Below are positions 1 through 9,201 of a DNA stretch of 64,000 nucleotides, one piece after another. The notes under the pieces were generated by a model. The model searched no databases, was not told where the DNA came from, and saw only the letters and a program-made list of their open reading frames with translations. Numbering within the stretch: the stretch's first letter is position 1; each line of letters starts with the position of its first letter. Location: assembly GCF_004340945.1 (NCBI RefSeq), contig NZ_SLYD01000005.1, forward strand, positions 310,001-374,000. The letters run 5' to 3'. Both the position numbers and the translations under genes were made by a program. The stretch comes from Sphingomonas sp. PP-F2F-A104-K0414 (GTDB lineage: Bacteria; Pseudomonadota; Alphaproteobacteria; Sphingomonadales; Sphingomonadaceae).

Positions 1-1
1 C

Positions 2-1222
2 CAGCAGGGCAAGGGCGTCACCACCGCGACGATCGACCTCGAAGAGCAAGATTTCGACGAATATTATAACGGCTATGCGAACCGCACGCTGTGGCCGCTG
101 TTCCATTACCGGATCGACCTGACCGAGTTCGAACGCGATTTCTCGAGCGGCTATGCGCGCGTGAACAAGCGGTTCGCGGAGACGGTGCTGCCCTTGATCG
201 AGCCCGAGGATCTGGTGTGGGTCCACGATTACCACCACGTCCCGCTCGGCCAGGAACTGCGCAAGCTCGGCGTCGAGAACAAGATCGGGTTCTTCCTCCA
301 CATCCCGTGGCCGCCGATGGCGATGCTGCTGTCGCTGCCGAGCCACCGCGCGCTGGTCGAATCGATGTTCGCGTACGACGTGATCGGGTTCCAGACGCAG
401 GACTGGCTCGACAGCTTCCTGCATTACGTGACGAGCCAGCTCGACGGCGTGGTCGGCGAGGATGGCTGGGTGACGGTCGGCGACCGTACGATCAAGGCGA
501 TCACGACGCCGATCGGGATCGAGACCGCGGACTTCGAAAAGTCTGCGAACAGCGACGCGGCGCGGCATGCCAAGGAGCGGATGTACATGTCCGCCACGGG
601 GCGCAGCTTGATCGTCGGGGTGGACCGGCTCGATTATTCGAAGGGGCTCGCCGAGCGGTTTGCTGGGTACGAGCGCTTCCTCGGATCGCATCCGGACCGG
701 CGTGGACTAGTCTACATGCTACAGATCGCACCGCCATCGCGCGAGAAGGTCGATACGTACCAGGAGATCCGCGCGAACCTCGATTCGATGTCGGGGCGGA
801 TCAACGGCGAATATTCGGACATCGACTGGACGCCGATCCGCTACGTCAACCAGGGCTTTCCGCGCGATGTACTGGCGGGGATTTATCGCGCCGCCCGGGT
901 CGGGCTGGTGACGCCGTTGCGCGACGGGATGAACCTGGTCGCGAAGGAATATGTCGCGGCGCAGGACCCCGAGGATCCGGGCGTACTGGTGCTGTCGCAC
1001 TTCGCGGGCGCGGCGACGCAGTTGAAGGACGCGGTGCTGGTCAATCCGTACAGCCCCGAGGAGATGTCCGACGCGATCGACCGGGCGCTGAAGATGCCGC
1101 TGGCCGAGCGGAAAGCGCGGTGGGAGAAGCTGATCGACAACGTCCGGAAGGAGGACGTGATGTGGTGGTGCGAGCTGTTTATTACGGCCCTCGAGGCGGT
1201 GCCCGAGCACGTCGAGGCGTAA
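2..1222 (+). CDS. otsA: Trehalose-6-phosphate synthase, 5' end outside the window
   Basis: This is the C-terminal 406 residues of a GT20 glycosyltransferase that makes trehalose-6-phosphate from UDP-glucose and glucose-6-phosphate in the cytoplasm. The reading frame is open from base 2, so the first in-frame ATG near 161 is internal. Family hallmarks are visible: VHDYHHVPLG, FFLHIPWPP, the GVDRLDYSKGL nucleotide/sugar-phosphate site, RDGMNLVAKEY, and VLSHFAGAATQL near the C-terminus. Full OtsA proteins are about 460 residues, so roughly 55 N-terminal residues are missing only because the window starts here. It converges on a MscS-type channel; both functions relate to osmotic stress, but this is adjacency, not an operon. 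Confidence 0.95.
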   Translation, partial: QQGKGVTTATIDLEEQDFDEYYNGYANRTLWPLFHYRIDLTEFERDFSSGYARVNKRFAETVLPLIEPEDLVWVHDYHHVPLGQELRKLGVENKIGFFLHIPWPPMAMLLSLPSHRALVESMFAYDVIGFQTQDWLDSFLHYVTSQLDGVVGEDGWVTVGDRTIKAITTPIGIETADFEKSANSDAARHAKERMYMSATGRSLIVGVDRLDYSKGLAERFAGYERFLGSHPDRRGLVYMLQIAPPSREKVDTYQEIRANLDSMSGRINGEYSDIDWTPIRYVNQGFPRDVLAGIYRAARVGLVTPLRDGMNLVAKEYVAAQDPEDPGVLVLSHFAGAATQLKDAVLVNPYSPEEMSDAIDRALKMPLAERKARWEKLIDNVRKEDVMWWCELFITALEAVPEHVEA

Positions 1223-1227
1223 TTCAA

Positions 1228-1349
1228 TCCTCCCCCGCCAGGGGGAGGTGGCTGGCACTTGCCAGACGGAGGGGGGAGGACACGGAACGCACGTGGCGCG
1301 TGCCTCCCCTCCGTCGCCTTCGGCGCCACCTCCCCCTGGCGGGGGAGGA
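1228..1349. repeat. Long inverted repeat between convergent genes
   Basis: Arms 1228-1251 and 1326-1349 are near-perfect reverse complements (core CCTCCCCCGCCAGGGGGAGG; each arm is itself palindromic). It fills the gap between the ends of otsA and the MscS gene, so it could act as a bidirectional terminator. It belongs to the class of palindromic intergenic repeats seen elsewhere in the non-island part of the window. Confidence 0.75.
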
Positions 1350-1354
1350 TTCGC

Positions 1355-2434
1355 TTAGGTCCGCGGCACCGGGTCCGGCGCCATCAGCAGGCGGTTGCGC
1401 GGGATGGCTTCGGGCATTTCCTCGCGGATATACTTCAGCAACGCTTCCCGCACATCACACCGCAGATCGAACGCGATCGCAGCGTCCTTGGCGGTCATCA
1501 AACCGCGCAGTTCGATGCAGTCCGTCTTCACGTCGGTCACCTGGAGGTTGTAGAACCGCTTGTCCCAACGCGGGTTGGAGGTGACGATCTCCCCCAGTTT
1601 CTCGCGCAGCCGCGGCACGTCGGCGGACGGATCGAGATACCAGAACACCGACCCCATCAGCTGGCTGGTCTCGCGCGTCCAGTTCTGGAAGCTCTGTTCG
1701 AGGAACTTCGACACCGGCACGACGAGGCGGCGTTCGTCCCAGATCTTGATGACCACGAACGTCAGGTTGATCTGCTCGACCCGCCCCCATTCGCCGTCGA
1801 CGATCAGCACATCATCGATCCGGATCGGCTCGGTGAACGCCATCTGCACGCCCGCGATCAGGTTCTTGAGCGCGGGCTGTGCGGCCGCACCGACGACGAG
1901 GCCGGCGATACCGGCCGACGCCATCAGTGTGACGCCGATCGAGCGGATGCCGGGGACGCTCAGCAGCATAAGGCAGACGCTGACGAAGATGATGAAGAAC
2001 GTCCCGATCCTTCCGAGGATCGCCGCGCGCGTGCGTTTCCTTCGGGCGCGGAGGTTATCCTCGACCGAGATGTCGGCACGGATCTCGATGACGTCCTGGA
2101 ACGCGCGGAGCGCCGCGACCGCGAGCCAGCCGAGCAAGGCGGGCACGAGGAAGCCGAGCAACTGCTTCCAAAGATCCTCGATGTCGTTGTCCATCGGCAG
2201 GATCCGCGCGACGAACGCGACCGCGACCGAGACGAACACCGCGCGCAACGGGCGGCGGACGCGGGCAAGGACGAGGCCGTCGGTCTTCGCAGTCGAGCGA
2301 CGCTGGGCGTGGCCGCCGATCCGCATTGTCAGCCAATGCGCGATCAGCGCGACGAGGACGGCCGCCGAGACGACGGCGACGCTCTCCAGCCAGACCCATT
2401 CGGAGGGTATGTGGAGCGATCTGAACATGCGCAT
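1355..2434 (-). CDS. MscS-family mechanosensitive ion channel
   Basis: This inner-membrane small-conductance mechanosensitive channel is about 359 aa. An N-terminal helix (LESVAVVSAAVLVALIAHW) and further hydrophobic segments (around AVFVSVAVAFVARI and LLGFLVPALLGWLAV) precede the pore helix rich in Ala and Gly (MASAGIAGLVVGAAAQPAL). The beta domain follows with the typical pattern EPIRIDDVLIVDGEWGRVE and the IWDERRLVVP stretch. The frame stays open upstream to 2575, but that part reads through a palindromic repeat, so the start is placed at the ATG at 2434 or the next one at 2428. It probably releases solutes on hypo-osmotic shock. Confidence 0.9.
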   Translation of the reverse strand: MRMFRSLHIPSEWVWLESVAVVSAAVLVALIAHWLTMRIGGHAQRRSTAKTDGLVLARVRRPLRAVFVSVAVAFVARILPMDNDIEDLWKQLLGFLVPALLGWLAVAALRAFQDVIEIRADISVEDNLRARRKRTRAAILGRIGTFFIIFVSVCLMLLSVPGIRSIGVTLMASAGIAGLVVGAAAQPALKNLIAGVQMAFTEPIRIDDVLIVDGEWGRVEQINLTFVVIKIWDERRLVVPVSKFLEQSFQNWTRETSQLMGSVFWYLDPSADVPRLREKLGEIVTSNPRWDKRFYNLQVTDVKTDCIELRGLMTAKDAAIAFDLRCDVREALLKYIREEMPEAIPRNRLLMAPDPVPRT

Positions 2435-2528
2435 TTTAGCGCAACGGTCGGGGGAAGCGGGATGTTCCGCTGCAGTGCAGCATTTTGGTTGGCGGTGAAC
2501 TTGGGACGGCCATCTCATCAAAAAACCA

Positions 2529-2632
2529 CCACCCCGGCGGAGGCCGGGGCCCAGTTGGAAAGGTGGCAGTAACAACGGGCTGTCCGCAGTTAATCCCGTC
2601 CCCCAACTGGGCCCCGGCCTTCGCCGGGGTGG
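2529..2632. repeat. Palindromic intergenic repeat, copy 1 (GGGGCCCAGTTGG type)
   Basis: A 30-bp arm at 2529-2558 (CCACCCCGGCGGAGGCCGGG, then GCCCAGTTGG) is matched by its reverse complement at 2603-2632, with about 44 bp between. The same element recurs at 5728-5831 and 9202-9305. It lies between the divergent MscS and MFS genes, upstream of both. Confidence 0.85.
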
Positions 2633-2714
2633 TCATGTTTTTGCTGCCGATTACGCTCCGCCGCAAACGATACCCAATGACGTCTCCCCCCGATCATGCC
2701 AGAACCACCCAACC

Positions 2715-4385
2715 ATGATCGCCCAGAGAATCAGACACTTCCTGAGCGAAGAGGACTGGCAGTTCGCCGAACACGAACGCCCCGTCCTCCCCGGCTCCCC
2801 CGGCTCGCCAGCGCACCCCAGACACCGCCAGATCGCCTACGCGCTGATCGGTATCCTGCTCGGCCTGACGGTAGGCTTCGGCAACGCGCTGATCAGCGCC
2901 AACACCTACACCCTTCAGGGCGCGCTCGGGCTCGATCCCGCCGAGATCGCGTGGTTGCCGACGGTCTACGTGATGACCAACGTCAGCATAAACCTGCTGA
3001 TGATCAAGTTCCGCGCGCAGTTCGGCCTGCGCCCGTTCGCGATGATCTTCCTGATTCTCTACGTGCTGATCACGCTCGCGCATCTGTTCGTCCACGGCTT
3101 CGCGACCGCGATCGCGGTGCGGGCGATCAGCGGGATGGCGGGCGCCGCGCTAAGCAGCCTGTGCCTCTATTACGTGATGCAGTCGCTCCCCGCGAAATGG
3201 CGGTTGAAGGCGGTCGTGCTCGGCATCGGCATCCCGCAATGCGCGACGCCGCTCGCACGGCTGTTCTCGCCCGACCTGCTGGCGATGTCGCAGTGGCGCA
3301 CGTTGTACCTGTTCGAACTCGGGCTTGCGCTGCTGTCGCTCGCCGCGGTCGCAGCGCTGCGCCTCCCGCCGACGACGCGGAGCAAGGCGTTCGAGCCGCT
3401 CGACTTCCTGACGTTCGTGCTGTTCGCCGGATCGACCGCGCTGTTCGCCGCCGTGCTCGGGCTCGGCCGGATCGTGTGGTGGACCAATGCGCCGTGGATC
3501 GGCTGGGCGCTGATCGTCGCGATCCCGATGTTCGCCGCCGCGATCGTCGTCGAGCATCACCGCGCCAACCCGCTGCTCAACACCCGGTGGCTGGGCAGCG
3601 CCGACATCGTCCGCTTCACGATCGTGATCGTGATGGCGCGGATCGTGCTGTCGGAGCAGACCTATGCGTCGGTCGGGCTGCTCACCGTGCTCGGCCAGAA
3701 CAACGACCAGCTCGTGCCGTTCTTCCTGATCATCTTCGTCGCGTCGGTCGCCGGCGTGATCGCGAGCGCGGTGACCTTGGACGTCGAGCGGCTCGGCCAC
3801 CCGATCATGCTGGCCATTGGCCTCGTAGCAGTAGCGGCATGGTTCGATTCCTACGCGACCAGCCTGACGCGCGCGCCGCAGATGTACGTGACGCAGGCGA
3901 TCATCGGCTTCTCCGCGACGTTCTTCCTCGGCCCCGCTTTGCTGTTCGGCATGACCCGCGCGCTGAAGGAAGGCGCGGGGCACATCATCAGCTTCATCGC
4001 GCTGTTCGGGATCATCAATTCGCTTGGCGGGCTCGGCGGCACCGCGCTGCTCGGCAGCTATCAGGTGATCCGCGAGAAGGCGAACAGCGTCGCGCTTGTC
4101 CAGCAGATCTCGCCGACCGACCCGATCGTGACGCAGCGCATCGCCGCCGGTGGCGCCGCGGTCAGCCGGGTGATCGTCGATCCAACGCTGCGCAATGCGG
4201 AGGGCGCCGCGATCCTGTCGCAAACCACGACGCGGGAGGCGAACGTGCTTGCGTATGACGACGTCTTCCGGTTGATCGCGGTGCTGGCCGGCGGGACGTT
4301 CGGGTATCTGCTGTTCCTGCTGGCGAGACGCGCGCGACGCGAACGACGGGCGCGGCTTGAGGGCCCGGTTGAGGGGACGACATGA
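2715..4385 (+). CDS. MFS multidrug efflux transporter, DHA2/EmrB-like
   Basis: This 556-aa inner-membrane transporter has about 14 hydrophobic segments, starting with YALIGILLGLTVGFGNALIS and ending with a basic tail (LARRARRERRAR). The length and the following HlyD-type gene fit the DHA2 drug:proton antiporter group that works with an adaptor and an outer-membrane channel. Its stop overlaps the start of the adaptor gene by ATGA, indicating translational coupling. The N-terminal 45 residues are hydrophilic and Pro-rich. The substrate cannot be predicted. Confidence 0.88.
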   Translation: MIAQRIRHFLSEEDWQFAEHERPVLPGSPGSPAHPRHRQIAYALIGILLGLTVGFGNALISANTYTLQGALGLDPAEIAWLPTVYVMTNVSINLLMIKFRAQFGLRPFAMIFLILYVLITLAHLFVHGFATAIAVRAISGMAGAALSSLCLYYVMQSLPAKWRLKAVVLGIGIPQCATPLARLFSPDLLAMSQWRTLYLFELGLALLSLAAVAALRLPPTTRSKAFEPLDFLTFVLFAGSTALFAAVLGLGRIVWWTNAPWIGWALIVAIPMFAAAIVVEHHRANPLLNTRWLGSADIVRFTIVIVMARIVLSEQTYASVGLLTVLGQNNDQLVPFFLIIFVASVAGVIASAVTLDVERLGHPIMLAIGLVAVAAWFDSYATSLTRAPQMYVTQAIIGFSATFFLGPALLFGMTRALKEGAGHIISFIALFGIINSLGGLGGTALLGSYQVIREKANSVALVQQISPTDPIVTQRIAAGGAAVSRVIVDPTLRNAEGAAILSQTTTREANVLAYDDVFRLIAVLAGGTFGYLLFLLARRARRERRARLEGPVEGTT

Positions 4386-5542
4386 GCGACGCACGTAGCC
4401 CGGTGGCCGAGGGGCCGGCGACCGAAGAAAAGCAGGCGGAGACGACTGCTGCACCCGCCGCCCCGGTCACGCCGGTCGGCTCCGGCTGGCGACCGCAACC
4501 GCCCAGCCGCAACGTCATCATCGTCATCGCCCTGCTCGCGATCGCGGGCGTGTGCGCGGTGCTTGCGGCGTGGCGTCTGCCGCCGTTCGCGACTAGCTAT
4601 CAGTCGACCGACAACGCCTATGTGCGCGGCCGGACGACGGTGATCAGCCCGCAGGTCAGCGGCTACGTGACGCAGGTTCTGGTGCGCGATTTCGCCGATG
4701 TGAAGCAGGGCGATCCGCTGGTGAAGATCGACGACCGCATCTACCGCCAGCGCGTCGATCAGGCTCAGGCGCAGGTCGATGCGCAGGCCGCGACGCTCGC
4801 CAACAGCCGGCAAACGGCCGCCAGCCGCGAAGCGACGTTCGCGGCGCAGGATGCCGCGGTCGCCAATGCCGAGGCGCAACTGATGCGCGCGCAGGCCGAC
4901 ATGGCGCGCGTCAACGACCTCGTGACCGACGGCTCGGTGTCACTGCGCGAGCGTGACCAGACGCTGGCGGCGTTGCGCCAGGCACAGGCGCAGGTCCGGC
5001 AGGCCAAGGCCGCGCGGGAGATCGCGCGGCAGGATATCCGCACGGTCGAGGTCGGGCGTGGTGGCCAGCAGGCAGGCGTCTCGGGCGCGGAGGCAGCGCG
5101 ACAGCTTGCCCGGATCGACCTCGCCAACACCGTGATCCGCGCGCCGGAGACGGGGCGGTTGAGCGAGGTCGGCGTTCGCCTGGGGCAGTATGTGACGGCC
5201 GGGTCGCAGCTCATGTTCCTGGTGCCGCCCGAGACGTGGGTGATCGCGAACTTCAAGGAAGCGCAGACCGCGAAGATGGTGGTTGGGCAGCCGGCCTCGT
5301 TCACCGTCGACGGTCTGGCGAACGCGCGGCTGACCGGGCATGTCGAGCGGATCTCGCCCGCGGCTGGGTCGGAGTTCGCGGTACTCAAGGCGGACAACGC
5401 GACGGGCAACTTCACCAAGGTGCCACAACGGATCGCGGTGCGGATTCGGGTGGATGCGGGGCAGCCGCTGAGCGCACGGTTGCGACCGGGGATGTCGGTG
5501 CAGGCTCGCGTGGATACGGCCGGCGGGCCGGGGGTTCGGTGA
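4382..5542 (+). CDS. HlyD/EmrA-family membrane fusion protein
   Basis: This 386-aa periplasmic adaptor is anchored by one N-terminal transmembrane helix (VIIVIALLAIAGVCAVLAAW, about residues 41-60). The typical fold order is visible: the TDNAYVRG motif, a first lipoyl half (GYVTQVLVRDFADVKQGDPL), a long Ala/Gln-rich coiled-coil hairpin (about 120-230), a second lipoyl half (VIRAPETGRLSEVGVRLGQYV), and a beta barrel ending RLRPGMSVQARVD. It links the MFS pump at 2715-4385 to the outer-membrane channel encoded downstream. Confidence 0.92.
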   Translation: MSDARSPVAEGPATEEKQAETTAAPAAPVTPVGSGWRPQPPSRNVIIVIALLAIAGVCAVLAAWRLPPFATSYQSTDNAYVRGRTTVISPQVSGYVTQVLVRDFADVKQGDPLVKIDDRIYRQRVDQAQAQVDAQAATLANSRQTAASREATFAAQDAAVANAEAQLMRAQADMARVNDLVTDGSVSLRERDQTLAALRQAQAQVRQAKAAREIARQDIRTVEVGRGGQQAGVSGAEAARQLARIDLANTVIRAPETGRLSEVGVRLGQYVTAGSQLMFLVPPETWVIANFKEAQTAKMVVGQPASFTVDGLANARLTGHVERISPAAGSEFAVLKADNATGNFTKVPQRIAVRIRVDAGQPLSARLRPGMSVQARVDTAGGPGVR

Positions 5543-5577
5543 TGGGGCCCGAGCTGGCATAGCGCCCGCGTCTTGTT

Positions 5578-5624
5578 CTCCCGCGAAGGCGGGAGCCCAG
5601 TCTGGGTCCCCGCCTTCGCGGGGA
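5578..5624. repeat. Short palindrome downstream of the adaptor gene
   Basis: Arms reading CTCCCGCGAAGGCGGGAGCCCAG and CTGGGTCCCCGCCTTCGCGG are separated by only a few bases. This makes a strong hairpin 35 bp after the adaptor stop codon. It could attenuate transcription into the outer-membrane gene. Confidence 0.7.
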
Positions 5625-5657
5625 AACACGGTTTGTTCCAGCCGCGAGCCTAGCGGC

Positions 5658-7259
5658 GTGAAGGAGGGGGTAATTCGAATCCAGAACGCCGCCGCCCCGC
5701 CCCACGCCACCGCCCCGACGCATGCCACCACCCCGGCGAAGGCCGGGGCCCAGTTGAGGGACGGCTGTAACGAAGCGCGGTCGGCTATTACCTCAACCTT
5801 TCCAACTGGGCCCCGGCCTTCGCCGGGGTGGCGTAGCGTTGCGGGGTGGCATCGCGCATCACGATGGCGGCGCAGTAAAAGCTTAGGCGCCATCACCCTG
5901 GCCCTCCTCGCCACCGCCTGCATCGGCCCCCGCCCCGAAGCGCCTGCAACCACCGCCGTCGCCCCGCCCCCGACTTGGCGCACGCCACTCGGCACCGGCG
6001 CGCCGATCCGGGCGGACTGGTGGAGTGCATTCGGCGACCCCGCCCTCACCAGCCTCGTCGCCCGAGCGCTCGCCAACAGCCCGGACCTTGGCTCGGCCGC
6101 CGCGCGCATCGACGAAGCCCGCGCCACCGCCCGCCTCGCCCGCGCGCAACAGACGCCGCTCGTCAGCGGCTCGGCGCCGAGCACCACCGGCCAGACCGTC
6201 AGCCCGTTTGGCCTGCCCTCCGACGCGATCGGTGCGCAGCCAGCGGTGTCGATCAGCTATGATCTCGACCTGTTCGGCCGCCTCCGCCAGGCGGCCCGCG
6301 CCGCCCGCGCGCAGTTGCTCGCCAGCGAGGCAGCGCGCGACACGGTGCGCCTCGGCATCGCAAGCAGCGTTGCGACCGGCTACATCACGCTGCGTGCACT
6401 CGACCAGCGTCTCGCCGTCGCGCGCCAGACGCTGGCAGCGCGTGCGGAAGGCCTGCGCATCGCACGTCGCCGCGCCGAGACCGGCTACACCTCGAACCTC
6501 GAGCTGCGCCAATCGGAGGCTGAGTTCCACGCCACCGAACAGCTCGTCCCCGCCGCCCAGCTCGCGATCAGCCGGCAGGAGAATGCGCTGAGCCTGCTGC
6601 TCGGCGACAATCCCGGCCCGATCCCGCGCGGCCGCACGCTCGACCAGTTGGCGGCTCCAGCGATCCCGGATGGCCTCCCCGCCGACCTGCTCCGCCGCCG
6701 CCCCGATCTCTATCAAGCCGAGCAGACCCTCGTCGCGACCGACCGTTCGCTCGACAGCGCCCGCGCGGCGATGCTGCCGAACCTTGCGCTGACCGGCTCG
6801 ACCGGCGTCGTTCTGTCGTCCGCGCTTGCCAATCCGATCGTAGTGTTCTCGATCGGCGCTAGCGTGCTCAGCCCGATCTTCGATGGCGGGCGGCTGGGGG
6901 CACAGGCCGATGCCGCGACCGCACGCCGCGATCAGGCGGCATTCGCCTATCGCCGGACCGCGTTGCAGGCGTTCCGCGAAGTCGACGACAGCCTCGCCGG
7001 CGTCCAGCGGTCGGGCCAGCAGGCGGTGGCGCTCGCCGGGCAGCGCGATGCGCTCGCGGGCGCGCTGCGCAATGCGTCGAACCGCTACCGCGCCGGATAT
7101 TCGGCGTATATCGACCAGCTTGATGCGCAGCGTGGGCTGCTCACCGCGGAGCTGTCGCTGGTGCAGGCGCGGGCGGATCGGCTGACGGCGTATGTGACCT
7201 TGTACCAGGCGATGGGTGGGGGCTGGTCTCGCGAGGATGCGGCGGCGGTTCGACGATAA
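5658..7259 (+). CDS. NodT-family outer-membrane efflux lipoprotein (start codon uncertain)
   Basis: This is a TolC-like outer-membrane channel of the RND/MFS lipoprotein type. From the lipobox LATAC (Cys88 counted from the GTG at 5658) the mature part is about 446 aa with two OEP repeats, including WWSAFGDPALTSLV near the start and the RRPDLYQAEQTL motif that opens the second repeat. It completes a tripartite pump with the two upstream genes. The start is odd: no in-frame ATG, GTG or CTG lies between the lipobox and 5754. The GTG at 5658 and a TTG at 5754 lie before or inside a palindromic repeat and would bury the signal peptide behind 50-70 extra residues. An ATG at 5864 gives MAAQ and then a stop in another frame. 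Confidence 0.82.
   Translation: MKEGVIRIQNAAAPPHATAPTHATTPAKAGAQLRDGCNEARSAITSTFPTGPRPSPGWRSVAGWHRASRWRRSKSLGAITLALLATACIGPRPEAPATTAVAPPPTWRTPLGTGAPIRADWWSAFGDPALTSLVARALANSPDLGSAAARIDEARATARLARAQQTPLVSGSAPSTTGQTVSPFGLPSDAIGAQPAVSISYDLDLFGRLRQAARAARAQLLASEAARDTVRLGIASSVATGYITLRALDQRLAVARQTLAARAEGLRIARRRAETGYTSNLELRQSEAEFHATEQLVPAAQLAISRQENALSLLLGDNPGPIPRGRTLDQLAAPAIPDGLPADLLRRRPDLYQAEQTLVATDRSLDSARAAMLPNLALTGSTGVVLSSALANPIVVFSIGASVLSPIFDGGRLGAQADAATARRDQAAFAYRRTALQAFREVDDSLAGVQRSGQQAVALAGQRDALAGALRNASNRYRAGYSAYIDQLDAQRGLLTAELSLVQARADRLTAYVTLYQAMGGGWSREDAAAVRR
5728..5831. repeat. Palindromic intergenic repeat, copy 2
   Basis: Left arm 5728-5756 and right arm 5803-5831 (CAACTGGGCCCCGGCCTTCG core) are reverse complements, and match the copies at 2529 and 9202. 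This copy lies directly before the lipoprotein signal sequence of the NodT-like gene, inside the reading frame if translation started at 5658. Confidence 0.85.
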
Positions 7260-7350
7260 TGTTCCTCCGCAGAAGCGGGAGCACCCGCAGGTAGAAGGCC
7301 GCTCGATCGATGCATTTTCCTGCCACACTTCGCCCGTACAGCCTCACGCC

Positions 7351-8067
7351 ATGAAGGCCATCATCCTTGCCGCGGGTCACGGATCGCGGCTCCTGCCACT
7401 CACGCTCACCACGCCGAAATGCCTGGTCGAGGTCGGCGGTCGCGCGATCCTCGATCACCAGCTCGACGCGGTCGCCGCGGCCGGGTTCGATGGCGCGGTG
7501 GTCATCGGCGGCTACCGGATCGACCAGATCGCCGCGCATCTGGCAGCGCGAGACGGTGGCCTACCGACCGAGCTCGTCTTCAACCCGTTCTGGTCGATCG
7601 CGAACAGCATCGGCAGCGTCTGGGCGGCGCGCGCGTATCTCGAAGCGCCGTTCGCGCTGATGAACGGCGACACGGTGTTCGAGCCGACGATCCTGCGCAC
7701 CGCGCTGAGCGGCGTCGCGGACGGCGTATCGTTGCTGGTCGAGCCGCTGACCGATGCCGGGCTCGACGACATGCTGGTCGAAGCGGACGGCGACCGCGTT
7801 ATCGCAGTCGGCAAGCACCTCGTCGGCCATGAGGCGACGGATCGTTCGCTCGGGCTGATCGTGTCACATGGCGGCGCGGCCTATGCCGAGGCGTTACGCG
7901 AAGTGATCGGCGAGGAGAACGGCATCCACGCCTATCACCACGCCGTCGTCGGCCGCGTCGCGCGGGGGCCGGGCGTCCGCGCCATCCGGATCCCGCCGGA
8001 CGCGCACTGGCAGGAAATCGACCGGCCCGAGGATATCGCGCTGTGGGAAGGCGATCACCGAGCATGA
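7351..8067 (+). CDS. NTP-transferase, sugar/alcohol-phosphate nucleotidyltransferase (LicC/GlmU-N-like)
   Basis: This 238-aa single-domain GT-A nucleotidyltransferase is expected to activate a phosphorylated sugar or alcohol (for example phosphocholine, inositol phosphate or a sugar phosphate) as an NDP or CDP derivative. The N-terminal signature MKAIILAAGHGSRLLPLT and PKCLVEVGG are typical, and NGDTVF carries a metal-binding Asp. NPFWSIANSIGSVWAA resembles the LicC-type substrate loop. The frame is open further upstream, but the signature begins at the ATG at 7351. Its stop overlaps the next gene by ATGA. Substrate is inference. Confidence 0.85.
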   Translation: MKAIILAAGHGSRLLPLTLTTPKCLVEVGGRAILDHQLDAVAAAGFDGAVVIGGYRIDQIAAHLAARDGGLPTELVFNPFWSIANSIGSVWAARAYLEAPFALMNGDTVFEPTILRTALSGVADGVSLLVEPLTDAGLDDMLVEADGDRVIAVGKHLVGHEATDRSLGLIVSHGGAAYAEALREVIGEENGIHAYHHAVVGRVARGPGVRAIRIPPDAHWQEIDRPEDIALWEGDHRA

Positions 8068-9194
8068 CCCGCCCCGGCGCGCGCGGAAAGGTCGCGTTCC
8101 TGTTTCTCGGCGAGACGCTGCTGATCCCGCATCTCTATCCGATCGTCGAGGCGCTCGCCGCGACGTCGGACGTGCCGATCGAGCTCTGGGTGAGCACGTC
8201 GGTGCACGAGACGTTGCTGACGCGCTGGACGGCGCCCTTCCCGACCGTTCGCATCCGGCGGGCACCGGGGTTTAGTGTCGTTGCGGATGACGGCAGTGGG
8301 CGTAATCCGGTGCTGCCTGCGAAGATACCGATACTGCTTCGGCTACTGCCCTATCTGCGTAGCGCGACGATCGTGGTGTGTGCCGAGCAGACGAGTTTGT
8401 GGCTCCCGCGGCTGTTTCCGATGCGCGCGAAGTTCGTGAAGACCTCGCACGGGGTCGGGTCGATGAGCGCGCGCGATGACCCGCGCCGGCGGGCGGCGGC
8501 GTTGACGCTGGTGCCGAGCGAACTGGAGCGGCTGACGTACCTCGACCGCGGGTTCGCGCCCGAACGGTTCGTCGCGACCGGCTATGTGAAGGCGGATTTC
8601 ACGCATCGCACGCACGCCGCGCCGCCGTTCGCGGATACGCGGCCGGTGGTGTTGTATACGCCGCACTGGCAGCAGCATCGCTCGTCGTGGTGGCGCTGGG
8701 GCGCGGAGGTGGTGCGGCGGATCGTCGCGGACGGACGCTACAATTTGATCTTCGCGCCGCACCAGCGACTGGTCGAGCGCGCGCCCGAGGTGGCGGATCT
8801 TATGCGGGAGATTGGCGATCTCGCCCATGTGCACTGCGATATCGATGGGTTCGCGATGGTCGATGGGAGCTATACCGGCGTCGCGGACGTGTATCTGGGC
8901 GATACGTCGAGCCAGGTGATCGAGTTTCTCATGCGGCCGCGGCCTTGCGTGTTCCTCAATGCGGGGGGGGCCGTGTGGGAGGGCGATCCGAATTACGTGA
9001 TGTGGGGGTGTGGCGAGGTGGTTGAGGAGGTTGCGGACGTCGTGGCGGCGGTGGACCGGGCGGCGTTGATGCATGCGGAGTATGTGAAGATTCAGGTGGA
9101 GTTCGCCGGGCAATCGCTCGGCGCGGTCGAAGGGGGCGCGGCTCGGGCTGCGGGGGAGATTCTTCGACTGCTGGAGGCCACGCCAGCCCGTTAA
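8064..9194 (+). CDS. CDP-glycerol glycerophosphotransferase-like protein
   Basis: A 376-aa cytoplasmic protein with a GT-B-like pattern. The first half has KVAFLFLGETLLIPHLYP and the second half contains VLYTPHWQQHRSSWW, LIFAPHQRL and YLGDTSSQVIEFLMRPRPC. The last stretch resembles the nucleotide/phosphate-binding segment of TagB/TagF-type CDP-glycerol glycerophosphotransferases. It starts with an ATGA overlap on the nucleotidyltransferase, so the two are translationally coupled and probably act in one pathway. Assignment to that family is moderate; a UDP-GlcNAc-epimerase-like or other GT-B enzyme is the alternative. Confidence 0.65.
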   Translation: MTRPGARGKVAFLFLGETLLIPHLYPIVEALAATSDVPIELWVSTSVHETLLTRWTAPFPTVRIRRAPGFSVVADDGSGRNPVLPAKIPILLRLLPYLRSATIVVCAEQTSLWLPRLFPMRAKFVKTSHGVGSMSARDDPRRRAAALTLVPSELERLTYLDRGFAPERFVATGYVKADFTHRTHAAPPFADTRPVVLYTPHWQQHRSSWWRWGAEVVRRIVADGRYNLIFAPHQRLVERAPEVADLMREIGDLAHVHCDIDGFAMVDGSYTGVADVYLGDTSSQVIEFLMRPRPCVFLNAGGAVWEGDPNYVMWGCGEVVEEVADVVAAVDRAALMHAEYVKIQVEFAGQSLGAVEGGAARAAGEILRLLEATPAR

Positions 9195-9201
9195 GTCTCC
9201 A

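Noticed and set aside
3150-4454. A 434-aa open frame opposite the MFS and adaptor genes
   Set aside because: It is Arg/Asp/Gln-rich low-complexity sequence antisense to genes with clear membrane and adaptor motifs.
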